The position numbers and the translations under genes are program-made. Below the pieces are notes generated by a model. The model saw nothing but the letters and a program-made list of their open reading frames with translations. It had not been told where the DNA came from and made no database searches. Positions 23,769 to 31,777 of a stretch of 64,000 nt of DNA are shown here, piece after piece (within the stretch, counting starts at the first letter, position 1; each line of letters begins with the position of its first letter). Source of the stretch: Streptomyces sp. NBC_01446 (GTDB taxonomy: Bacteria > Actinomycetota > Actinomycetes > Streptomycetales > Streptomycetaceae); NCBI RefSeq assembly GCF_026340095.1, contig NZ_JAPEPO010000001.1:7460501-7524500 (forward strand), given 5' to 3'.

Positions 23769-25994
23769 CTATGCGGACGGGTACGAGGCGGCGGCCGACT
23801 CGGGGGTCGGGGCAGGCACGCGCTGGTCGAGCGGAATGACCGGCGGGACAGCCTCCTGCCCGAGGAAGACATGGCGCGCGACCCGCTCGGCGGCATGCCC
23901 GTCGTCGAACTCGCAGAATCTGCGCCGGAATTCGGCCCGCTTGGCCGCTGTGGCCTCGTCCCGCCAGCCGCCGTCCAGGAAGAACCGCTCGATATCGTCC
24001 TGGCTCAGGGCGACCGCGCCGGGGGCTTGCTCGGTGAGGTCGAAGTAGACGCCACGGGTGGCGGAATAGGTCACCCAGTCGTCGGCGAAGACCACGATCG
24101 GGCGGTCCAGGTTGGCGTAGTCGAACATCACCGAGGAGTAGTCGGTGATCAGCGCGTCGGATGCAAGGCCCAACTCCTCGACGGAGTCGTACCTGGAGAC
24201 GTCAATGATCAGTTCGCGCCGGTGCAGCTCCTGCAGCGGGGAGAGGCCGCGGTCGTAGAAGTAGTGGCCGCGCACCAGCAGGACGAAATCGTGACCGAGG
24301 GTCTTCGCCAACCGCTCCAGGTCGAGCCGCGGAGTCCAGGCGGCCTCGTAGTCCCGGTGCGTCGGCGCGTACAGCAGTGCCTTCCTGCCGGGCGCGATGC
24401 CGAGCCGCTCGCGGATGCGCAGCACGTCCTTGGCGGTCGCGGTGTAGTAGAGGTCGTTGCGCGGGTAGCCGTAGTCGAGCGAGGTGAACGGTACTGGGTA
24501 CGCACGCGACCAGGTCTCGGTGGAATGCCGGTTGGCGGAGACGCTGTAGTCCCAGCGGGCGCACCGCTCCAGCAACGCCTCGTAGTCCACGCCACGCGAG
24601 GTGGCCGGGTACGGGATCTGGTCGGTGCCCATCCGCTTCAGCGGCGTGCCGTGGTGGGTCTGCACATGGATCTGGCCCGGTCGCTTGATCACCGAGTCAG
24701 GGAAGTTGACGTTGTTGACCAGGTACTTGGCACGTGCCAGCACGCTCCAGTACCTGCGTGAGCCGGGCACCACGTAGTCGATCCCGGCGGGAACCAGCGG
24801 CACGTCGTCGCGCCGGACCACCCACACCTGGCGCATCTGCGGGGCGAGTTCGCCGAGCTTGGCGGAGATCGCGCCGGGGTTGCAGGTGAAGCCGCGGTCC
24901 CAGTAAGCGGAGAAGACGGCGAGGTCCTCCTCGATCGGATGGCGCAACTGCTCGCGGTACGCGCCCTCCTTCGCCACCTCGGCGGCCTTCTTCTTCGCCT
25001 TGGCTGCGAGGGTGCGGACGCTGCGGCGCTTGCGGTTGGCGAGCTGCAATGCTCGGTAGCCGGAGTAGGAGTCGTGCTCCAGCATGGCGTGGCGCACGCC
25101 GTTGAGGTTGGCGGGCCGCTGGTAGTCGGCGGGCTTGTAGCGCAGGAAGTGCGCGGAGGCGCAGTGGAAGAACTCCGCCTGATCCCGGTCGGATATCCCC
25201 GTCAGGGTGAGCACCTTCAGGTAGCGGCGGACCATGCCGCTGAAGACGATCCGAGCGGCCTCGGTCATCGCGGGCCCGGAGCCGAGCAGCTTCCACAGCG
25301 CCTCGTACTGTCGGAAGAGGTTGTAGTGTCCTTCCTCGCCCAGCGGTACCTCGCGCGCATTACGGCGCACCAGCACCGCCTCGGTGATCGCGATCCGTTC
25401 GGCGGCGAGCAACGAGCCGATCGCCGGGAGCACCTCGGTGTACTCGTCCTGGCCGAACAACTCCTGGTGCGCGGCGTAGAAGTCGGTGCGCAATACGCGA
25501 TTGGCGATCGTCGGCGTCAGGTTCAGCGTCTTCTGCCGCGCCTCGATAGTGAAGACCCCGCTGCCGGGGGCCATGAACAACCGCCCGTCGCCGCTGCCGA
25601 TCGAAGAGTTGGACCAGGTCGAACGGACGTGGTCGAAGACGATCACGTCGGGCCGTTCGGTGTCTTCGGCGCGGCGGGCCAGCGCCATTAGCGCATCCGG
25701 CATGAGGGAGTCGTGCCCCTCCAGGAACAACACGTAGTCGCCGCCGGCCATCTGGGCTCCGGCCACCCGCGCGGCACCGGCCGGCAGCCGACGTGGCAGG
25801 CACACGGCCCGCACCCGCTCGTCCCGTTCGGCGTACTCGTCGATGATGGCTCTGCTGGCGTCTGTCGAGGCGTTGTCGACGACGACGACTTCGACCTCGG
25901 TGTCAGCACCCGCCCCGTTCAGGGCGCTCTCGAGACACTCCCGGAGGTAGCCCTGCGCATTGAGGGCGGTGACGATGACGCTGAACATAGTCAT
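23769..25994 (-). CDS. Two-domain GT2 / CDP-glycerol glycerophosphotransferase
   Basis: Fusion protein of 741 residues for wall teichoic acid synthesis. Residues 1-~230 are a GT2 domain (FSVIVTALNAQGYLRECLES, VVVDNASTDASR), in which the usual DxD is replaced by FLEGHDSL. Residues ~370-710 are a TagF/TagB-type polymerase domain that transfers glycerol-phosphate from CDP-glycerol: THHGTPLKRMG (catalytic His), LLYAPTHRDYE, LLVRGHYFY and LITDYSSVMFDYA. A basic lysine-rich segment (about 325-350) links the two. It starts with closely spaced ATGs at 25994 and 25988. First gene of a two-gene minus-strand unit. Confidence 0.9.
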   Translation of the reverse strand: MTMFSVIVTALNAQGYLRECLESALNGAGADTEVEVVVVDNASTDASRAIIDEYAERDERVRAVCLPRRLPAGAARVAGAQMAGGDYVLFLEGHDSLMPDALMALARRAEDTERPDVIVFDHVRSTWSNSSIGSGDGRLFMAPGSGVFTIEARQKTLNLTPTIANRVLRTDFYAAHQELFGQDEYTEVLPAIGSLLAAERIAITEAVLVRRNAREVPLGEEGHYNLFRQYEALWKLLGSGPAMTEAARIVFSGMVRRYLKVLTLTGISDRDQAEFFHCASAHFLRYKPADYQRPANLNGVRHAMLEHDSYSGYRALQLANRKRRSVRTLAAKAKKKAAEVAKEGAYREQLRHPIEEDLAVFSAYWDRGFTCNPGAISAKLGELAPQMRQVWVVRRDDVPLVPAGIDYVVPGSRRYWSVLARAKYLVNNVNFPDSVIKRPGQIHVQTHHGTPLKRMGTDQIPYPATSRGVDYEALLERCARWDYSVSANRHSTETWSRAYPVPFTSLDYGYPRNDLYYTATAKDVLRIRERLGIAPGRKALLYAPTHRDYEAAWTPRLDLERLAKTLGHDFVLLVRGHYFYDRGLSPLQELHRRELIIDVSRYDSVEELGLASDALITDYSSVMFDYANLDRPIVVFADDWVTYSATRGVYFDLTEQAPGAVALSQDDIERFFLDGGWRDEATAAKRAEFRRRFCEFDDGHAAERVARHVFLGQEAVPPVIPLDQRVPAPTPESAAASYPSA

Positions 25995-26170
25995 GAAGTG
26001 ACTTTTCCTGATGACGACGGGACCAATACGGGTGGTGTTGCGAGGGGCAATGAGAGTCTCGAATGTTCAAGTACTGAAATCCTGCGGCCGCTTTGCCGAT
26101 GGGCACACCTGTATGCCGCGCGGCGCACACCGTCCTGAACACGCTACGCACCACCCCACAAAGACCAGGT

Positions 26171-26195
26171 GAGAGAGAGGAAAGAAAAAGGGAAG
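26171..26195 (+). other. Purine-only tract before galE
   Basis: Twenty-five consecutive purines in an otherwise GC-balanced region, about 75 bases before galE. The run stands out against the base composition of the window. Function unknown. Confidence 0.5.
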
Positions 26196-26231
26196 CGAAA
26201 GACAGGAGATCAACGAGCGACGTCACGCGGC

Positions 26232-26262
26232 TTCGGACTGTGTCGCTCCCCGTCGTTAGGGT
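26232..26262 (+). promoter_or_regulatory. Putative promoter of leaderless galE transcript
   Basis: TAGGGT at 26257-26262 is 7 bases before the galE ATG, the position expected when transcription starts at the initiation codon. A weak TTCGGA (26232-26237) lies 19 bases upstream as a -35 candidate. No ribosome-binding sequence precedes the ATG, which agrees with a leaderless mRNA. Confidence 0.45.
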
Positions 26263-26269
26263 GGCGCTC

Positions 26270-27259
26270 ATGACGACGTGGTTGATCACAGGCGGAGCGG
26301 GCTACATCGGGGCGCACGTCGCGCGTGCCATGGCGGAAGCCGGAGAGCGGGTGGTCGTCTTCGACGACCTCTCCACCGGCATCCCCGAGCGGTTGCCGCG
26401 GGAAATACCGCTGGTGAAGGGCTCCACGCTGGACCGCGCGGCGCTTGATGCGGCCATCACGGAGCACGGCGTGACCGGTGTCGTCCACCTCGCCGCGAAG
26501 AAGCAGGTTCCCGAGTCGGTCGCGCAGCCGCTCTTCTACTACCGGGAGAACGTGCAGGGCTTGGAGGTCCTGCTGGGCGCCTGCGCGGCGGCGGGCGTCC
26601 AGCACTTCGTCTTCTCCTCTTCCGCGGCGGTGTACGGCATGCCGGATGTGGACCTCGTCACGGAGGACACTCCCTGCGGGCCGATCAATCCGTACGGCGA
26701 GACAAAGCTCGCCGGCGAGTGGCTGGTCCGCGCGGCCGGTGCGGCGTACGGCATCAACACGGTCTGCCTGCGCTACTTCAACGTGGCCGGGGCGGCCGCG
26801 CCCGAGCTCGCCGACGTCGGCGTCTTCAACCTGGTTCCGATGGTCTTCGAAAAGTTGGACGCGGGAGAGTCTCCGCGGATCTTCGGTGACGACTACGCCA
26901 CCCCCGACGGCACGTGCGTACGCGACTTCATCCACGTCCAGGACGTCGCCTCCGCCCACCTCGCCGCCGCGCGCCGTCTCGCCACGGCCTGCGCGGCCGG
27001 TTCTGCGGGGGACCTGACAGTGAACATCGGCCGCGGTGAAGGGGTCTCCGTCGCCGAGATGGTCGACCGCATCCGCGCCCACACGGGCCGCGCCGGCCTT
27101 CTCCCGAAGACCGAGCCCCGGCGACCCGGCGACCCCGCGCGGGTCGTCGCCTCCGCGGATCTGATCGTCAAGGAACTGGGGTGGTCCGCGCGGCACGATG
27201 TCGACGAGATGATCGCCTCGGCGTGGGCGGGTTGGCGCCTCCGCCACGGTGGAGTTTGA
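26270..27259 (+). CDS. galE: UDP-glucose 4-epimerase
   Basis: Extended short-chain dehydrogenase fold enzyme of 329 residues that interconverts UDP-glucose and UDP-galactose. NAD binds at LITGGAGYIGAHVA; the catalytic residues are Ser at 117-119 (FSSSAAVYG), Tyr142 and Lys146 (PYGETK). The substrate region has RYFNVAGAA and VRDFIHVQDVA. ATG at 26270 begins exactly at the nucleotide-binding motif; the open frame upstream is non-coding in character. It is divergent from the glycerophosphotransferase gene and likely supplies UDP-galactose for the surface polymer. Confidence 0.93.
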   Translation: MTTWLITGGAGYIGAHVARAMAEAGERVVVFDDLSTGIPERLPREIPLVKGSTLDRAALDAAITEHGVTGVVHLAAKKQVPESVAQPLFYYRENVQGLEVLLGACAAAGVQHFVFSSSAAVYGMPDVDLVTEDTPCGPINPYGETKLAGEWLVRAAGAAYGINTVCLRYFNVAGAAAPELADVGVFNLVPMVFEKLDAGESPRIFGDDYATPDGTCVRDFIHVQDVASAHLAAARRLATACAAGSAGDLTVNIGRGEGVSVAEMVDRIRAHTGRAGLLPKTEPRRPGDPARVVASADLIVKELGWSARHDVDEMIASAWAGWRLRHGGV

Positions 27260-27469
27260 CGGCCGGGCGCGGCGGTGCCGGTGCCGTATACCGCCCGTCG
27301 GGCGCCGGAGGCAGACTGTCCAAGAGCACGACGGACCGCGGGCAGAGCCCTCAGCTTGTTCTCAAGGTCGGAGCGGTGTCGGAGCGGTGTCCTACGACGT
27401 GTGGTGCGTCCGCCGAGCTGTTCGCCCGTCTTTGGGCGCTCGTCCGCCGCGGCGACCGGGGCCGTCTGT

Positions 27470-27753
27470 CCTACGCCGGGCAGAGGAGATCTTCGAGTAC
27501 GCCACGCGGCTGCTGGCCCCAACCCCCCCTCGCCAGCCCGGAGGACATCGCCCACCTGGAGGGCTTCACGCTGCACCGGCTCCGCCACAGTGCTCTGACG
27601 GATGGCGCCGAGCGCGGCACCTCCACCCCCATGCTGCTGGCCCGCTCCCGCCACGCCTCCGTCCGCTCCCTGGAGCGGTACGCCCGCCCCGGCGTCGACG
27701 CGGTCGCCCGACACATTGCTGAACGCGACCCCGCCGCACGTCGCCGGACGTGA
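27470..27753 (+). pseudogene. Tyrosine recombinase C-terminal remnant
   Basis: The last part of an integrase: GFTLHRLRHSALTDGAERG carries the catalytic H-x-x-R, and RHASVRSLERYARPG carries the second histidine region and the nucleophile Tyr. The preceding helix (RAEEIFEYATRLLAP) is read in a different frame, showing a frameshift. No N-terminal domain is present. With the similar scrap at 3482-3613, this points to old integration events. Confidence 0.7.
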
Positions 27754-27917
27754 CACCCCTCGTTTGCGGCTGCTGACGATCTTGCTGGGGTGAGCCGGTC
27801 GGCGTTCGTGGTGCTGAAGGCGCGCAGCGGAGGGGTCAGGCGCAGCTCGGATGTTGTCGTAAACAAGATCGATCTTGTTGCCCGGCGGGCGGCGGCCTCG
27901 GCTGCTGGCTTCGCGCG

Positions 27918-28103
27918 TCAGCTCTCCAGGCGGTAGCCGTGTCCCCTGAGTGTGGTGATGCGGGGGAGGAGGGCCGGGCGGGAGGCGGTGTGGGTGGCCT
28001 CGGTGAGGCGGCGGCGCAGGCTGGCCATGGTGACGTCGAGGGTTTTGGTGGAGCCGAACCAGTTCTCGTCCCAGACGTCGGCCATCAAGGTCTCACGGGA
28101 GAC
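27918..28103 (-). pseudogene. OmpR-type response regulator, DNA-binding domain remnant
   Basis: The minus strand encodes the end of a winged-helix effector domain: SRETLMADVWDENWFGSTKT, LDVTMASLRRRLTE and ITTLRGHGYRLES, with a natural stop at 27918. The receiver domain is gone; at about 28105 the sequence changes abruptly to a plus-strand membrane-protein fragment. Confidence 0.8.
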
Positions 28104-28107
28104 GGAC

Positions 28108-28602
28108 GACGTCGAGAAAATCGCCACCCGTAAGGGCGAGGCCCTCTACTGGATCGCGATCCTGGTATCCAACACCCTCGGCACCGCCAGCGGGGACTGG
28201 CTGGCCCACGGCACCGGACTGGGATTCCGCAACGCCTTCTTCGTCATCGCCGGAATAATGCTGCTGCTGCTGGCCGCCCACTACCTGACCAGCATCAACA
28301 GCATGGTGTTGTTCTGGCTGGCATTCGTCCTGACGCGCCCATTGAGTGCCGCCGCCGGTGATTCGATCACCAAACCCGTCAGCCAGGGAGGACTCGGGCT
28401 GGGCACGCTGTGGGGTTCGGTGACGCTGGCGGCAGTGCTCACCGTGTTGGTCGCCTGCGAGACCTGGCACATCCGGCGTCACCCGCTCGACCTGTTGCCG
28501 GCCCCGACCCACAGGATCACCGGACAACCGCAGCAGCCCAACGGACAGGTCGTCCTGGCCTACGGCCCGCACCCCGACCAGATCCTCCAGACCTCGAAGG
28601 GA
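28108..28602 (+). pseudogene. COG4705 membrane protein, C-terminal half remnant
   Basis: The plus strand encodes TRKGEALYWIAILVSNTLGT, then ASGDWLAHGTG and the later LFWLAFVLTRPLSAAAGDS. These are repeats 3 and 4 of the intact COG4705 protein at 31778-33052. The first half is absent and the frame runs on without a proper stop into the antisense of a transporter remnant. Together with the response-regulator scrap it is a broken copy of the module found intact 2 kb downstream. Confidence 0.75.
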
Positions 28603-28617
28603 GCCGGTACCAGCGGC

Positions 28618-29746
28618 CTAACCCCCGGACAACGCGAGGGAGTTGGACGTCCCGGTCGTCCTCATCAGGCCCGCGGTCAGGCCTGCGAGGAGGAGGCAGA
28701 GGACCGCCCAGCAGGGCGGGCCGTTGAGGCTGCTGTACACCGCCGTGCCGAGGCCCTGGCCGATAGATTGGGCCGTGATCAGGGCGCCCGCCGTCGCTCC
28801 GGAGTGCCGGGGGACGACGCCGATGGTCGCGCCAGCGAAGAGCGGTGTGAAGACGAGGCCTGCCAGGACCACGCAGGGCAGCAGGAGCATGTACGGGGCC
28901 TCGGCGCCGATGGCGATGACAACCGGGGCCAGTCCGAGCAGCGTGACTAGGGAGCCCGCCACGATGAGACGGCGAGGCGGCACGGCGCGCGCGAGCAGGC
29001 GGGGTGCGATCAGGGTGGAGCCGGTGACGATCGCGGCGAGTATGGGCAATAACGGAATGCCGCACTGATCCGTGGGGTTGGCGGTTCCGTAGCCCATTAT
29101 CTGGGCCAGGGGTGGCATCAGGCAGAGGATGCCGGCGCCAGTGAGGGCCATGGTCAGGAAGCCACCGAGGCGGCTGCGGTCCCTATGGACGTACAGCGAC
29201 AGTAGCGGGCTCGATGTCTGGCTCTGCCGCCACAGCAAGGTGAGCAGGTCGAGGCCGATAGCGAGCGCGCCGACCACCCGCTGGTCGCCCCAGTCGGTCC
29301 ACCACTGGACCCGGGTGGGGCCGAAGGTGAGGGCGGCTGGCCCGAGGGAGCCGAGCAGCGCACCTGGCAGGCAGGTCGAAGGGGGTACCGGCGTCGGTGT
29401 CGGTGCGGTCCACCGGGGCGTCGTGCGGCAGCAAGCGGACGCCACCAGGGCGACCAGAGCGAAGACCAGGTTAAAGCCCAGAATCGGGCACGCGGGCAGG
29501 GACCCACCCGTGAGCAGCCCCAGCACCGGACCACCGACGCTGACCACGGCGTAGACCCCGAAAGTCCTGACGCGTTCCCTCGGTCCGGTGAAACCGGTGG
29601 CCACCATGGCGAGCGCCGCCGCCGTCACGAGCGCGCCCAAACCGCCCTGCAGGACCCGGCCCAGGACCACCGCGGGCATGGAGGAGGAGAGGGGGGAAGG
29701 CGCCGGCCGCGCCGCAGAGCGGGCTGGCCGCCGCGAAACCCGCCAA
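28618..29746 (-). pseudogene. DHA2-type MFS transporter, truncated and frameshifted
   Basis: Multidrug-type MFS transporter remnant. The 353-residue frame from 29679 starts inside the protein at LGRVLQGGLGALVTAAALAM, a motif normally ~100 residues in. A preceding segment (GFAAASPLCGAAGAFPPLLL, up to 29746) is in another frame, so there is a frameshift, and the first membrane segments are missing. About nine membrane segments remain out of fourteen. Unlikely to function. Confidence 0.75.
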
Positions 29747-29826
29747 AGGGACTGGCCCGGTCCCGACCGTCAGGCGGCTGATCAGGGCAGATGGAGAACT
29801 GGGACGGAAGTATCTAGGGTCAGCAC

Positions 29827-30480
29827 GTGGCTTTCATCATGGTGTGCGAAGACGACGCGGCGGTCCGCGGCGTCCTCAAGCGCGCCCTGGAGCACGACGG
29901 CCACACCATCTCCGTCGCCGCCACGGCCGACAGCCTGCTGCGGCAGCTCGCACCGGCGCCCCATCTGGTCGTCCTGGATCTCGGACTCCCGGACGCCGAC
30001 GGCCGCGACGTCTGCCTGGCCCTGCGGGCTCGCGGCGTCGACGCACCGGTGTTGATGCTCACCGCCTTGGACGGCCTGCATCACAAGGTGGGCGGCTTCG
30101 AGGCCGGCGCCGACGACTACATGACCAAACCCTTCGACATCCCGGAACTGCTGGTCCGCGTCCGAGCGCTGCTGCGCCGGGCCACCGTGTCACCCTCACC
30201 GCGCGAGGTCGTCCTCGATCCGGCGAAGCACGTGGTGACCCACGACTCGGTGAGCCAGAGCCTGACCCCGACCGAGTTCCGGCTACTGGGCCGCCTGATC
30301 GCCTCCCAGGGCGACGCGGTACGCCGCCACGCCCTCATCGCTGCCGGCTGGCCACACGGAGCGCAGGTCAGCGACAACACCCTCGACTCCTTCGTGCGCC
30401 GGCTGCGGACCAAGCTCGGTCCGCTGGGTGTGGCCGAGCGTCTGGCGACCGTCCGCGGCGTGGGCTACCGATGGCAGTGA
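29827..30480 (+). CDS. OmpR/PhoB-family response regulator
   Basis: DNA-binding response regulator of 217 residues. Receiver: acidic EDD at 8-10, phospho-accepting Asp51 in VVLDLGLPDADG, Thr in LMLTAL and Lys in YMTKPFD. Effector domain: winged helix ending VRRLRTKLGP and LATVRGVGYRWQ. GTG start at 29827. The kinase gene begins inside its last codons (10-base overlap). The pair stands directly upstream of a COG4705 membrane-protein gene that it probably controls. Confidence 0.93.
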   Translation: MAFIMVCEDDAAVRGVLKRALEHDGHTISVAATADSLLRQLAPAPHLVVLDLGLPDADGRDVCLALRARGVDAPVLMLTALDGLHHKVGGFEAGADDYMTKPFDIPELLVRVRALLRRATVSPSPREVVLDPAKHVVTHDSVSQSLTPTEFRLLGRLIASQGDAVRRHALIAAGWPHGAQVSDNTLDSFVRRLRTKLGPLGVAERLATVRGVGYRWQ

Positions 30481-31739
30481 CGGGATTCCGCAGGAGGGCC
30501 GTCGCGCTCACTGTGCTGATCGCCACCGCCGTGGTCGCGATACTGGTCGTGCTCTCGCACGTGCTGCTGAGCGGGGTCACGGACGCCGACGCGCACGATC
30601 TGGCGCGTACCCGCGCCGAGGCGGTCGCGGCGAACGTCACCACTGTGGGCGGCCGTGTCGTACTGACGGAGAACAGCAGCGAGGCGCTGGACGAGGTCGC
30701 CTGGGTATATGCCGACGGCCACCTGATCGACGGGAACGTACCGGCAAGCATGGTCGAGCGCGTCGAGGCGCTCGCAGGCTCACGGCGATCGCAAACCGCC
30801 GCCGTCGACACCTACCTCCTGTACGCGCGGCAGGTCCCGATCGACGGCCACCACGTCATGGTGATCGTCCGCGTGGACCTCACGCCCTACGAGACATCCG
30901 AGCAGCACAGTCTGACCTTGTCGCTGATCCTGGGCGGCCTCGCAATCCTCCTGGCCGGCGGTGTCGCACACCTCGCAGTGCGCCGCGCGCTGCGGGTCGT
31001 CCAGGAGATGGCCGCCCTCGCCGACGACTGGGGCCATCACGAACCCGGGCGCCGCTTCAACCTCGGAGCCCCCCGCGACGAGTTCGGGGAACTGGGGCGG
31101 ACCCTGGACAACCTCCTGGAGCGCGTCGACAACGCACTGGCGGACGAGCGCCGGCTCACCGACGAGATCGCCCACGAACTGCGGACACCGCTCACGGTCC
31201 TGCGGGCCGAGGCGCAGCTGGCGCAGCTGTCCGGCGAGCCGGTGGCGCCGGAGGCGGTGCTGAGCGAGGTCGACCGCCTCAATGCGGCGATCACGACGAT
31301 TCTGCGCGCCGCGCGCGCACGGACAGACGCTGGTACCCGGTGCGATCTCCGCTCCGCCGCGTTGCAGGCGATCGCTGGCCGCGCGGTCGAGGTCGCCTTT
31401 CCCGCGAAGGCCGAGGTTGCCATGGCGGCCGACGTCGCCGTGTCGCTGCTGTCGCCCCTGCTGGACAACGGCCTGCGGCATGCGCAGTCGCGTGTGTGGA
31501 TCACCGCGCGCATCCAGGGCGAGGCAATCGTGGTCGATGTCCTGGACGATGGCCCCGGGTTCGATCCCGCAGAGGTCGACCGGGTCTTTGAAGCGGGTGT
31601 GACCGGCGGCGGCGGGTACGGGCTGGGGCTGCCGGTGGTCCGGCGCATCGCCGCCTCGGCCGGTGTGGAGGTCCGCGCGATCGCGGACGGCCGCGGTCAC
31701 GTCGAGGTGACACTTCCAGCCGCGCGTGCGGCCACGTAG
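30471..31739 (+). CDS. Sensor histidine kinase
   Basis: Membrane-bound kinase of 422 residues. Membrane segments at about 10-35 and 147-170 flank a ~110-residue extracytoplasmic sensor of unknown ligand. HAMP region at 171-225, phospho-accepting His235 in DEIAHELRTPLT, and an ATPase domain with LLSPLLDNGLRHA, DVLDDGPGF and GGGGYGLGLPVVRR. ATG at 30471 overlaps the regulator gene. The stop is 38 bases before the COG4705 gene, so the three genes form one unit. Confidence 0.92.
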   Translation: MAVTGFRRRAVALTVLIATAVVAILVVLSHVLLSGVTDADAHDLARTRAEAVAANVTTVGGRVVLTENSSEALDEVAWVYADGHLIDGNVPASMVERVEALAGSRRSQTAAVDTYLLYARQVPIDGHHVMVIVRVDLTPYETSEQHSLTLSLILGGLAILLAGGVAHLAVRRALRVVQEMAALADDWGHHEPGRRFNLGAPRDEFGELGRTLDNLLERVDNALADERRLTDEIAHELRTPLTVLRAEAQLAQLSGEPVAPEAVLSEVDRLNAAITTILRAARARTDAGTRCDLRSAALQAIAGRAVEVAFPAKAEVAMAADVAVSLLSPLLDNGLRHAQSRVWITARIQGEAIVVDVLDDGPGFDPAEVDRVFEAGVTGGGGYGLGLPVVRRIAASAGVEVRAIADGRGHVEVTLPAARAAT

Positions 31740-31777
31740 TCAGGTTGCTTGCAGGTTCCCCGCGTAAACCTCCCCGC

